A DNA stretch of 64,000 nucleotides from JBEDUK01 sp963781595. Its GTDB lineage: Bacteria > Actinomycetota > UBA4738. A program made the translations under genes and the position numbers. The notes beneath the pieces were generated by a model, which worked only from the letters and a program-made list of their open reading frames with translations, did not search any database and was not told the DNA's origin. Of this stretch, positions 9,206-18,600 are shown piece by piece; positions within the stretch are counted from its first letter, which is position 1; each line of letters starts with the position of its first letter. The stretch covers positions 496,001-560,000 of the forward strand of contig CAWAGG010000001.1 of the NCBI GenBank assembly GCA_963781595.1, in the 5' to 3' direction.

Positions 9206-10864
9206 TCACGCGAACGCTGGGTCCGCGAAGACCGTCTCGCCCTCCACGATCGTGAGCACGACCCTCGCGTCGCCGATCGGGCCGGCGTCGGGCGCGAAGG
9301 GATCCCGGTCGATCACCGCCAGATCCGCGAGCTTCCCCACGGCGATCGATCCGGTCAGCTCCTCGAGCCCGTTGACGTAGGCGGAGCCCATCGTGAACGC
9401 GTCGAGCGCGGTCGCCAGATCGACCCGCTCGTCCGGAGGCAGCGGCGGCGCCTCGCGCGTCTCCGGCGCGATCCGGTTCACGGCCACCTCCATCTCCAGG
9501 AGCGGGTTCGGCGTCGACACCGGCCAGTCGCTGCCGAACGCCAGCGTCGCCCCCGCTCGGCGGAGGCTCCCGAACGGGTACTGCCACGCCGCGGCGTCAC
9601 CGACGAACGGCAAGGTCAGGTCGTCCATCTGTGGCTCGTGACACGCCCAGAGGGGCTGGCCGTTCGCCACGACCCTGAGCTCGCGGAACCGCGGCACGTC
9701 GTCCGGGTGCACGAACTGGATGTGGGCGATATGGTGCCGCGCGTCCCGCGGGCCGTTCGCCGCGCGGGCGGCCTCGAAGGCGTCGAGGGCCTCGCGAACG
9801 GCCCGGTCGCCGATCGCGTGGAAATGCACCTGGAAGCCTTCGGCGTCGAGCCTCGTGACCGCCGCGTTCAGCAGGGAGGGTTCGACCATGCTGATCCCGG
9901 CGTTCGCGGTCGGCGTGCCGCCGGCGTCGAGGTAGGGCGAGAGCATCCCGGCTGTGAAGTTCTCGCAGACGCCGTCCTGCATGATCTTCACCGCCGTGGT
10001 GCGGAGGCGTCCGACGGCCCCGCGCTCGCGCGAACCCAGCAACCGGTCGATCTGTTCCAAGCCCCGCCCGCGCTCCCACCAGAGCGCCGCGACGACGCGC
10101 GCGGTCAACGCGCCGCGGGATGCGAGCGTGACGTACGCGTCCAGCTCGGGCGGCTCCACCCAGGCGTCCTGCCAGGCCGTGATGCCGAACGCATGCAGCC
10201 GCCGCTGGCCGAGGAGGATCGCCTGCTGCAGGTCGGCCTGGGTCGGCCGGGGGGTGAGCGCCGCGACCAGATCCATCGCGCCTTCGTGCAGGGTGCCGGT
10301 CGGTGAGCCGTCCGGATCGCGTTCGATCCGGCCGTCCGCCGGATCGGCGGTGGCGGCCGTCACCCCTGCGAGCTCGAGCGCCTTCGAGTTCACCCACGCG
10401 CCGTGACCGTCCCGGTTCGTCAGGAACACAGGGCGGCTGCGCACGATCGCATCGAGGGTCTCCTTCCGCGGCGTTCCCCCGGGGAACTCGGCCATCGCCC
10501 ACCCCGAGCCCGTGATCCAGGCCACGTCGGGGTGCGATGCGGCGTAGGCCGCGACGGCCGCCTCGTAGGCGGCGACGCCCGCGAGGCCATGGAGCTCGCA
10601 GGTCAGCTCGGCCATCCCGCCGTGGATCGGGTGCACGTGCGCATCCTGGAAGCCCGGGACCACGAGACCCCCGCGCACGTCGACGACCCGCGTCCCCGTC
10701 GCGACGATCTCGGGCGGAACCGGACCCGACCCCACGCCCACGATCCAGCCGTCGGCCACCGCGACCCAATCGGCGGGACCGGGCGTCGCGCCTCCGAGAT
10801 GGACCCTGCCGCCGGTGAGGATCAGGTCGGCGGGCGAACCCTGGATGGTCATCGATGCGGGCAT
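9206..10864 (-). CDS. Amidohydrolase of the YtcJ-like (amidohydrolase_3) family
   Basis: Metal-dependent hydrolase of about 552 residues. The N-terminal metal motif is PGFQDAHVHPIHGG, and middle motifs include NRDGHGAWVNS and VKIMQDGVCENFTAG. Further His motifs are VHFHAIGDRAV and HHIAHIQFVHPDD, and the metal-binding Asp lies in FGSDWPV. The C-terminus GSIAVGKLADLAVID is typical of the superfamily. Members hydrolyse amides, carbamates or cyclic imides; the substrate here is unknown. Two starts are possible, ATG 10864 or ATG 10852, neither with a clear ribosome-binding box. It is the last gene of a minus-strand group after the UbiA-like gene, 92 bp downstream. Confidence 0.85.
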   Translation of the reverse strand: MPASMTIQGSPADLILTGGRVHLGGATPGPADWVAVADGWIVGVGSGPVPPEIVATGTRVVDVRGGLVVPGFQDAHVHPIHGGMAELTCELHGLAGVAAYEAAVAAYAASHPDVAWITGSGWAMAEFPGGTPRKETLDAIVRSRPVFLTNRDGHGAWVNSKALELAGVTAATADPADGRIERDPDGSPTGTLHEGAMDLVAALTPRPTQADLQQAILLGQRRLHAFGITAWQDAWVEPPELDAYVTLASRGALTARVVAALWWERGRGLEQIDRLLGSRERGAVGRLRTTAVKIMQDGVCENFTAGMLSPYLDAGGTPTANAGISMVEPSLLNAAVTRLDAEGFQVHFHAIGDRAVREALDAFEAARAANGPRDARHHIAHIQFVHPDDVPRFRELRVVANGQPLWACHEPQMDDLTLPFVGDAAAWQYPFGSLRRAGATLAFGSDWPVSTPNPLLEMEVAVNRIAPETREAPPLPPDERVDLATALDAFTMGSAYVNGLEELTGSIAVGKLADLAVIDRDPFAPDAGPIGDARVVLTIVEGETVFADPAFA

Positions 10865-10899
10865 GCGGGCCGGAGCGTACACGAGGACCGAACCCGACG

Positions 10900-10930
10900 T
10901 GCCGGCGTGCGGACCTGCCGGCGTGCGGAC
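10900..10930. repeat. Two tandem 15-bp copies (TGCCGGCGTGCGGAC)
   Basis: The same 15 bases occur at 10900-10914 and 10916-10930, followed by a partial third copy, in the short gap between the amidohydrolase and the UbiA-like gene. It is probably a simple slippage repeat; no function is evident. Confidence 0.6.
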
Positions 10931-10956
10931 GTGCCGTCGTTCGCCGGTCACGTCGT

Positions 10957-11730
10957 TCACATCAGCCGGGCGGCCACCAGACCAGCGCCGAGGAGCGCCA
11001 TCGCCAGCCACATCACCCGCAGGGCCGCCTCCGGCGCCGATCGCAGCATCCGTTCGTCCACGGCGCGCTCGGTGCCGTCACCCATCACGATCCGGCCCTC
11101 GACGACGGCCCCACCTCGGCGCATCCGGCGCACCGGCGTCGAGAGCGTCCGCTGCGCGACGGACAGGAGCAGGCACGCGAGGGCGACGCCGACCGCGGCG
11201 AGCGTCACGGTCCCCGTCTGTGCGAACGACGCGGTCAGGGCCGGGAACGCGCCCCACGACACCGCGAACCAGGCGTCCGTGTGGAACATCCCGCCGAACA
11301 GCTCCAGGTTGTACGCGAGCACGATGAACGCGCCGAACGCGACGAACGCGAGCAGCCACCACGAGACCTCGACCGCCCCGAGCACGCCGAGCGCGACGGC
11401 GCCCGCGAGGGCGACGAACCCGATCGCGCGCAGGACCGCATCCGGGATCCGCGTCCGAAGCGGGTGTCCGGCGAGCTCGTCGAAGGCGTGCGCGGTGACG
11501 CCGACGCCGAGGAAGAACGCGAGCATCGTCGCCCCGAGCCTGCCCAGGTCGAACGACGACGCGATCGCCGCGCCCATCGCCACGTAGGAGAGGTGCCAGA
11601 TCGTGTACGGGGGGTGCAGCAGCGTCACATAGTCGCGCCATCCGCCCGGCGACAGGGCGTAGAACGCCGGCCGATCCGTGTCGGCGCCGTCCCCGTCGGC
11701 GGTGGCCCGGTCGGGAGCGTGTTCAGCCAT
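10957..11730 (-). CDS. Multi-pass membrane protein, UbiA-prenyltransferase-like
   Basis: 257-residue polytopic protein with about seven hydrophobic segments. Early motifs LHPPYTIWHLSYVAMG and AHAFDELAGHPLRT resemble uncharacterised actinobacterial relatives of the UbiA prenyltransferase superfamily. The classic paired NDxxD metal motifs are not obvious, so catalytic activity is uncertain. The ATG at 11730 overlaps the stop of the upstream methyltransferase gene by 8 bp, so the two are coupled. A quinone-type methyltransferase next to a UbiA-like membrane protein suggests a role in isoprenoid-quinone or other prenyl-lipid metabolism; this is inference from neighbours. Confidence 0.6.
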   Translation of the reverse strand: MAEHAPDRATADGDGADTDRPAFYALSPGGWRDYVTLLHPPYTIWHLSYVAMGAAIASSFDLGRLGATMLAFFLGVGVTAHAFDELAGHPLRTRIPDAVLRAIGFVALAGAVALGVLGAVEVSWWLLAFVAFGAFIVLAYNLELFGGMFHTDAWFAVSWGAFPALTASFAQTGTVTLAAVGVALACLLLSVAQRTLSTPVRRMRRGGAVVEGRIVMGDGTERAVDERMLRSAPEAALRVMWLAMALLGAGLVAARLM

Positions 11731-12499
11731 CGGTTCCCACCGCCGTCCCCCAGATCACCACGCCGCCGCCGAGGCTCATCTCCCGCGCCCGCACCGCGGG
11801 GACCCCCGCGGCGCGCCACATCGCGAGCTGCTCGTCCAGCGGGTGCGCCGCGTAGAAGCTCGAGATGTTCGGCCCGAGGAACCGCCCGACCTCGTACCAC
11901 GGTGGCGAGATCAGCCGGCCGAGGAGTGGTAGCGCCACGCGCGTGTACGCGAGCCACAGCCCACGCCACACGGCGTTCCCCGGGACGTCGAACTCCAGGT
12001 TCGCCAGCACCCCGCCTGCGCGAAGCACCCTGGTGAGCTCGCGCAGCGTCGTGGCCGGATCGTCCACGTACCGGAGCAGGTAGGTGAACATCACGGCGTC
12101 GAACGAGCGGTCCGGGAACGGCAGGCGTTGGCCCTCTCCCAGGACGAACCGGATCCGGGAGTCGAGGCCGAGGTCGTGGACCTTCGACGCGCCGGCCCCC
12201 AACATCTCGGGGCTCTGGTCGAGGCCGACGATCGTCACGGCGGGCGCTCGGAGGGCGAGCTCGACCGCGACGGCGGCCGGGCCGGTCGCCACGTCGAGGA
12301 CGATCGGGTCCGTCGCCGGCGTCAGGGCGAGCCCCGCGCGGACGCGCTGAACCATCGCCCGGCGCCACCGGCCGTTCTGCCCGAAGGAGAGCATCTCGGC
12401 GACCGTGTCGTAGTTCGACGGGATCCCGGAGAAGAGCCGGCGCGCGTGCACGGTTCGGGGCCGGGGTGCCTGGGATCCGGCCGCGGAGCCATCTTCCAC
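11723..12499 (-). CDS. UbiE/MenG-like class I SAM methyltransferase
   Basis: 258-residue S-adenosylmethionine-dependent methyltransferase. The N-terminus RLFSGIPSNYDTVAEML followed by GQNGRWRRAMV matches the start of demethylmenaquinone methyltransferases. The SAM-binding motif I is VLDVATGPAAVAVELA near residue 70, with GLDQSPEM following, and motif RLPFPDRSFDAV near 130. I place the start at GTG 12499, close to the conserved N-terminus; GTG 12517 is an alternative. It is the first gene of a three-gene minus-strand group and overlaps the UbiA-like gene. It could methylate menaquinone or another lipid. Confidence 0.8.
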   Translation of the reverse strand: MEDGSAAGSQAPRPRTVHARRLFSGIPSNYDTVAEMLSFGQNGRWRRAMVQRVRAGLALTPATDPIVLDVATGPAAVAVELALRAPAVTIVGLDQSPEMLGAGASKVHDLGLDSRIRFVLGEGQRLPFPDRSFDAVMFTYLLRYVDDPATTLRELTRVLRAGGVLANLEFDVPGNAVWRGLWLAYTRVALPLLGRLISPPWYEVGRFLGPNISSFYAAHPLDEQLAMWRAAGVPAVRAREMSLGGGVVIWGTAVGTDG

Positions 12500-12684
12500 C
12501 GTGACACCTTGCCACACGTGCTCGACGGGTCGCGCGCATGCCCTCGGGGTCCACGCGCCGATGCACCCTCGCAGGCATCGCCGCTGAGGTTCCGGCGGAC
12601 GCGCGGCGTATGATGCGCTGGCCGGAACGCGACGGACCGCGTCGCCCGTCCGCCGCGGACACCACGAGGAGGGGGATCTCGAAG

Positions 12685-13104
12685 ATGGCCCGACGTGAGA
12701 CCGAGGCACTGGCTCGCTCTCCCCTGTTCGCCGACCTCTCCCAGCGGGACCTCCGCAGGGTCGCGAAGGCGACGGAGGTCTACACGTTCCCCGACGGCGC
12801 GGCGGTGGTCCGGGAGAACACCCCGAGCGACGGGTTCTTCGTGATCCTCGACGGCAAGGCGAAGGTGATGCGGGCCGGACGCACGATCCGCCGCATGGGC
12901 TCCGGTGACTTCTTCGGCGAGATCGGGCTGCTGGACGGCGGCCCGCGGACCGCCACCGTCGTCGCCGACGGAGCCCTCACGACGCTCGTGCTCCTGCGCA
13001 AGGAGTTCCGCGACCTGCTGACCGCCGAACCCGAGGTGGCGGTGCGGATCCTCCGCGGGACCGCCAAGCGACTCCGGACCTTCGAGGCGACCCCCACGGG
13101 CTGA
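12685..13104 (+). CDS. Stand-alone cyclic-nucleotide-binding domain protein
   Basis: 139-residue protein made of a single cNMP-binding (CAP-effector type) domain. Strands lead into VILDGKAKVMRAG and the phosphate-binding cassette GDFFGEIGLLDGGPRTATV, whose Arg contacts the cyclic phosphate in this family. There is no DNA-binding helix-turn-helix, so it is not a CRP-type regulator. The ATG at 12685 has a GAGGAGGGGG box 8-17 bases upstream; a longer reading frame exists but lacks such a box. A class III cyclase fusion lies 6 kb away, so this protein is a plausible receiver of its product (inference). Confidence 0.85.
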   Translation: MARRETEALARSPLFADLSQRDLRRVAKATEVYTFPDGAAVVRENTPSDGFFVILDGKAKVMRAGRTIRRMGSGDFFGEIGLLDGGPRTATVVADGALTTLVLLRKEFRDLLTAEPEVAVRILRGTAKRLRTFEATPTG

Positions 13105-13152
13105 CCCTCCCTCAGCGAGCGGTCCCACGCCGGCTCGCGCGCCCGAGCTCCC

Positions 13153-14856
13153 ATGACGCGAACCTTTCGCGGCGGCGTGACCGACAATGGGTCCGTGGCC
13201 CGAACCGATCGCACCGCCCGGAGCGCGTCTCCCGCCGACGGTGGGACGGGGGAGCCTCCCGCTCCAGAGCCGGACCGCGGCCGATCATCGCCCGCGTTCG
13301 TCGCCGGCCTGGTGGGAACCGCCGTCGCCATGGCGCTCGCCGCCATCGTGCACCTGGCGGCGCCGCGCGTCCCGTTCCTGCCCGTGGCGATCGCCCAGGT
13401 GCTCGTCGGGGCGACGTCGGGCGGCGTCGACAGCTTCTTCATCGACCGCCTCGGACATTGGGCATCGCGCCTCGCGCTGGCCGGAACGTGCCTCGTGTTC
13501 TTCCTCGTGGGCGGCTTCCTCGGTCGGGTGATCGAACCGCTCGCCCGCCGCGGTCGCACGGGTTCGCGGTCGGCCGCGGGTCCGCCCGCCGCCTCGGCCG
13601 CCGCCGTGGCCGGCGCGTCGTCGTTGCTCCCGCTCTGGGTCGCGTCGGTCGTGATCTATCCGGTCGCCCCCCAGTACGTATCGCGTGGCGCGTTCGCCGT
13701 GGTCGCGCTCGCGGTCTATCTCGTCGGTGGGGCGTGCGGCGGCCTCGCATACGCCCGGATGACCGAGCCTCGGCCGTCCGGCGCTCCGGACCCCTCGCGC
13801 AGGTATTTCCTGGCGTCGGTCGCCGTCGCGGGCGTGGCCGCGGCCGCCGGCGCCATCGACCTGGGCCGCCTGTTCCGCGGCCCCGTCGATCCGGGACTGC
13901 GGGTGCTCCATCTGCAGAACGTCGAACGCGCGTCGCCGCCGCCCGCGAAACCCGGGGACGAGGCGTTCGCGTCGATCCCCGGACTGACGCCGGAGATCAC
14001 GCCGGTCAGCCGCTTCTACGTCGTGAACGAGGAGCTCGTCTCGCCCCGGATCGACGTGGCGTCCTGGCGCCTCCCGGTCCGCGGCTGGGTCGATCGACCG
14101 TTCGAGCTGACGTTCGACGACCTGAAGGCGTTCCCCGCGGTCGAGCGGTTCCAGACGCTCGAATGCATCAGCAACGAGGTGGGCGGCCCGTACATCTCCA
14201 CGGCGAAGTTCACCGGCGTCCCGGTCCGGCATCTGCTCGACCGGGCCGGCGTTCGTCCGGGTGCGGTCGAGGTCGTGTTCGGCGCGGTGAGCGGCTACGC
14301 GGACAGCCTGCCGGTGGGGGTCGCGATGGACCCGTCGACGCTGGTTGTGATCGGGCTGGACGACCACGAGTTGCCCATCGAGCACGGCTTCCCCGCGCGG
14401 ATCCTCGCGCTGGGGAACTATGGCATGAAGAACCCGAAGTGGCTGACGTCGATCGAAGTCGTAAGGCAACCTTACCAAGGGTTCTGGGAGAAGCGCGGGT
14501 GGTCGAAGGCCGCGACGGTTCGGACGAACTCGCGGGTCGACGTGCCCGAGTCGGGGACCCGGATCGCCGACGTGCGCACGATCGCCGGGATCGCCTTCGC
14601 CGGCGACCGGGGCATCTCGAAGGTCGAGGTCTCGCTCGACGCCGGGACCACGTGGCACGAGGCCGAGCTGAAGACCGCGCTCTCACCGGACACGTGGCGG
14701 CTGTGGCGGTTCGAACCCGACCCGACCCAGCTCCGGCCCGGCCGGACCGTGGTCGTGCGCGCGTTCGACGGGACCGGTGCCGTGCAAGCCTCGCGCGAGG
14801 CCGAACCGTTCCCTCAGGGCTCGGCCGGTTACGACGCGATCGACCTGCGACGGTGA
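13153..14856 (+). CDS. Membrane-anchored sulfite-oxidase-like molybdopterin protein
   Basis: 567-residue protein. The first ~240 residues hold about four membrane helices (for example GLVGTAVAMALAAIVHLA and LVFFLVGGFLG) plus one more at the border. The remainder is an oxidoreductase molybdopterin domain of the sulfite oxidase family: RFYVVNEEL, the cofactor Cys in TLECISNEVGG near residue 338, GYADSLPV, GMKNPKWL, and a C-terminal Mo-co dimerisation domain (VEVSLDAGTTWHEA). It probably oxidises a sulfur or nitrogen compound outside the membrane; the substrate is unknown. No ribosome-binding box distinguishes ATG 13153 from GTG 13195. It ends 7 bp before the convergent ppk2 gene. Confidence 0.85.
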   Translation: MTRTFRGGVTDNGSVARTDRTARSASPADGGTGEPPAPEPDRGRSSPAFVAGLVGTAVAMALAAIVHLAAPRVPFLPVAIAQVLVGATSGGVDSFFIDRLGHWASRLALAGTCLVFFLVGGFLGRVIEPLARRGRTGSRSAAGPPAASAAAVAGASSLLPLWVASVVIYPVAPQYVSRGAFAVVALAVYLVGGACGGLAYARMTEPRPSGAPDPSRRYFLASVAVAGVAAAAGAIDLGRLFRGPVDPGLRVLHLQNVERASPPPAKPGDEAFASIPGLTPEITPVSRFYVVNEELVSPRIDVASWRLPVRGWVDRPFELTFDDLKAFPAVERFQTLECISNEVGGPYISTAKFTGVPVRHLLDRAGVRPGAVEVVFGAVSGYADSLPVGVAMDPSTLVVIGLDDHELPIEHGFPARILALGNYGMKNPKWLTSIEVVRQPYQGFWEKRGWSKAATVRTNSRVDVPESGTRIADVRTIAGIAFAGDRGISKVEVSLDAGTTWHEAELKTALSPDTWRLWRFEPDPTQLRPGRTVVVRAFDGTGAVQASREAEPFPQGSAGYDAIDLRR

Positions 14857-14863
14857 CGACGCC

Positions 14864-15697
14864 TCAGTTCGGCGGAGCCAGCCGGGCCTTCAGCCGTGGG
14901 ATGTCGAGGTCCGGCTCGGGATACCTCGGGTCCATCTCCTCCAGCGTTTCGGCGAGCATCCCCGCGATCGCCCAGTTCCGGTACCACTTGCGGTCGGAGG
15001 GAACCAGGTACCACGGCGCGACGTCGGTCGAACAGCGGTCGAGCACGGCCTGATAGGCGGCCTGGTAATCGGCCCAGCGCCGTCGCTCGTCGATGTCCCC
15101 CTCCTTGAACTTCCACCGCTTCGTCGGGTCCTCCAGCCTGGCCAGGAGCCGCGAGCGCTGCTCGTCGTAGGAGATGTGGGTGAAGCACTTCACGATCACC
15201 GTGCCGGCCGCGGCGACCTCCGCTTCGAACCGGTTGATCCGGTCGTAGCGTGCACGCCAGACGTCCTCCGGCACCAGCTCGTGGACGCGGACGATCAGGA
15301 CGTCCTCGTACTGGGACCGGTTGAAGATCCCGATCTCGCCGGGACGCGGCAGCGCCCGGCGGATGCGCCAGAGGAACGAGTGGCGGCGTTCCTCAGCCGT
15401 CGGAGCTTTGAAGCCGGTCACGCGGACGCCGGCGGGGTTCACGCCGCGGAACACGTGCCGGATCGTGCCGTCCTTGCCGCCGGTGTCCATGCCCTGGAGC
15501 ACGACCAGGACCGAGCGCGCCCCTTCCGCGTAGAGACGTTCCTGGAGCCCGTCCAGGCGGGCGAGGTTCTCCTCGATCTGGCGTTCGGCGGCGCGGCGGT
15601 GCTTCACGCCTGGGGTCGAACGCGCGTCGACGTCGTGGATCGAGAGCTGCGCGCCGGGCGGTACCCGGAGGCGGTCGCGGATCGATCGGTGGCTCAT
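14864..15697 (-). CDS. ppk2: Polyphosphate kinase 2 family protein
   Basis: 277-residue PPK2. Walker A is QGMDTGGKDGTIRHVF near residue 70, the lid region GFKAPTAEERRHSFLWR follows, Walker B is IFNRSQYEDVLIVRVH near 130, and the C-terminal signature is PSDRKWYRNWAIA. PPK2 enzymes transfer phosphate between polyphosphate and nucleotides; single-domain proteins of this length usually phosphorylate AMP or ADP. The class cannot be fixed from motifs alone. Its ATG overlaps the stop of the giant cyclase fusion gene as ATGA, so translation of the two is coupled. This suggests linked nucleotide and polyphosphate signalling. Confidence 0.92.
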   Translation of the reverse strand: MSHRSIRDRLRVPPGAQLSIHDVDARSTPGVKHRRAAERQIEENLARLDGLQERLYAEGARSVLVVLQGMDTGGKDGTIRHVFRGVNPAGVRVTGFKAPTAEERRHSFLWRIRRALPRPGEIGIFNRSQYEDVLIVRVHELVPEDVWRARYDRINRFEAEVAAAGTVIVKCFTHISYDEQRSRLLARLEDPTKRWKFKEGDIDERRRWADYQAAYQAVLDRCSTDVAPWYLVPSDRKWYRNWAIAGMLAETLEEMDPRYPEPDLDIPRLKARLAPPN

Positions 15698-18600
15698 GAC
15701 ATCCCTCCCTCAGGCGATCCGTCGCCGTGCCGCTCGTCCACGGTCAGGTCGGCGAACGACGCCGAGGACTTGCCGAACTCCCACCAGCCGTGCACCCGTG
15801 GCTTGACGAACGCGAGGCTCCGTCCGTAGACCAGCGGGATCAGCGCGACCTGATCGGCCACGGCCAGCCGGTCGGCCTCGTGGAACAGCTCGAGACGCTC
15901 CCGGTCGCGGCGCTCCTGCCGGGCGCGTTCGATCAGCTCGTCGAACGCGGCGGAGGAGAAGCCGCCCTCGTTCGTCTTGCTGTCCGACTGGAACAGCAGG
16001 CGCAGGTAGTACTCGGGATCCGGGTAGCCCGGGAGCCAGCCCGTGATCACGACCTGCGCGAAGTCCCAGGGACGGAACTGGCCGATCGCCGCCTCCGGGT
16101 TCCACGTCACCACCTCCGGCCGGATGCCGAGCACGTCCCTCCAGGTGTCGATCACGGGATCCAGCACGGCCTGCCAGACGTCGGCGCCGGCCACCGTGAG
16201 GGTTCCGTCGAACCCGGAGCGCGCCAGGTACCCGCGGGCGAGGTCGGGATCGAACCGCGGGACGATGTCGGGCGTGTGGCCCTGCAGCGCGGGCGGCACG
16301 ACGCCGCCCGTGGCCACGACCACGTTGGGCGGCGCGACCGCGGCGATGACCGATCGGTCGATCGCGTGAGCGAGGGCGCGCCGGAGGTCGGCGTTCGATG
16401 TCGCCGGATGGTGGTGGTCGAATGCGAGGTACCCGGACCACGCCGCCGGCCCCGGCCTGGCGTCAACCAGGTCCACGGGTACGAAGTCGGCGAGGCGCGG
16501 CGTGTACCGGACCATGATCATGTCGAGGCGGTCCTCCGCGTAGGGCGCCGCCGCCTCGGCGACGCTGGACGCGACGAACTCGACCCGGCGCACGTTGCCG
16601 GGCCGGGCGCCCGTGAAGCCGTCCTGTCGATCCAGCACCAGCCGATCGTCCGTGCGGCCCGTGATCCTGTAGGGGCCGCTCACCACCTGCCGGTCGGGCT
16701 CGGTCCAGCCGGAGCCCTCTCGCTCGATCGCATGCCGAGGCTGTGGCCCACCGTCCGGCCGGTTCATCACGCTCATGAAGTAGGGGGCGGGCGCCGCGAG
16801 TCGGAACTCGACGGTCCGGTCGTCCAGCGCGCGGACCCCGATGCGGTCCGCGTCGCGGTTGCGTTCGAGGTAGTAGTCCTGGCCGTTCTCCAGCACGAAG
16901 TAGATCGCGACGGACGACCCGGGGGACTCGGGGTTCAGCACCCGTTTGATGCCGAACTCGACGTCGTGCGCGGTCAGGGGCTCGCCGTCGGACCAGCGCA
17001 CGCCCTCTCGGAGATGGAACACGTACCGGAGGCCGTCGTCGGAGATCTCCCAGCGTTCGGCGAGCGAAGGCACGATCGTCCGCTCCGGCCACGCCTCGAC
17101 CAGGCGGTCGAACAGCTGCATGCAGAGCTGGATGTTCGGCCACGCGATCGCCGATTTCGGGTCGGGGTCGTTCGGCAGGAAGCTCGTGGCGACGCGCAGG
17201 ACGGCCGTGGGTTCGCCGGGCCACGGCTCGGGCCGCGCCCAGTGTTCGAACGCCCGCTGGTACGTCGCGTTCGCCTCGGCGAACCGCATCGACACGTGCT
17301 GGGCGAGCGCCAGCTTGAACAGCGCCAGCGCGACCCCGTGCGAATCGCCTCGGCGCTCCATCAGCGGGACCAACTCCCGGTACCGGCTGATCGCCTCGTC
17401 GAGCGCGTACTCCTGGCGCGCGCGATCCGCGGCCCGGGTGAGGTACGTGATCGCCTTGTCCTCGTCGGCGGCGGCGAGCCAGTGGTGCGCCAGGACACCA
17501 GCGACCTCGTCCTCGCGCCCCGCGTACTCGCGTTCGAGCCATTCCGCGGCGCGCCGGTGCAGGTCGCGCCGTTGTTCGCCCAGGAGCGTCCGGTACGCGG
17601 CCTCCTGGATCAGTGCGTGCTTGAACCGGTACTCGGGCGTCGGCCAGCGGCGGCCCTCGCGGACCAGGTCCAGTCGCTGGAGCTCGTGCAGAGCCGGACG
17701 GACCTCGTCGGAGCCGTCGGCGCCTCCAACGACGCCCTCGAGGAGCGACAGGCCGAACTGGCGTCCCAGCACCGACGCGGCCGTTATCACGTTCCGGCAG
17801 GAGGCGCCCAGGCGATCGATGCGCGCCAGGATCACATGCTCGACGGTTGCCGGCACCTCGACCGCCGTGTAGTGGTCGTAGCGCCACCCGCCGTCCTCCG
17901 GAACCAGGGCGCCGGCGTCGACGAGGGACCGGACCATCTCCTCCAGGAAGAACGGGTTCCCCTCGGCGCTCCCCAGGACGCGCTCGGCGACGTCGTCGGG
18001 CAGCGTGCCCCGCCCGACGAGCCCATCGAGCAGCTGGCGGTCGGCCTCCCCCGAGAGCGCGTCCAGCGCGATCTCGATGGTTCGATGCGGGAACTCGCGC
18101 GCGGCCGTGTCGCGGATCGCCCACGCGGGGTGGTCGCGTTCGATCCGTTCCGTGAGGACGAGCAGCACGGCGGCATCCTCCGCCGCCGGGAGGAGCCGTT
18201 CGACGAGCTGCACCGAGGTCGGGTCCGCCCAGTGGAGATCCTCGAGCGCGAGGGCGACCGGCCGGTCGGCGGCCAGGCGCTCCACCAGCGTCCGAACGAC
18301 CTCGAACGTGCGGTACTGCAGGGCCTCCGGGGACAGCTCGGCCAGGCGCGCCGCGGCGTCGGGCTCGAGCGACAGACCCAGCATCGCGCCGAGGTAGGGG
18401 TAGACCTCCAGGTCGCGCTCGCCGAAGAGGCGTTCGACGGCCCGACGGAGCGTCACCCGGGCCCGCAGCTCCGGCTCGTCGGCGCCGATCCCGAGCCAGT
18501 CGCGGACGAGGTCGCGGAACGGCCAGTACGGGATCGATTCCCCGAACGACACGCAGCGGCCCTCGATCCACCTCGGGGTCCCGTGTGGCGAGGCCAGCCC

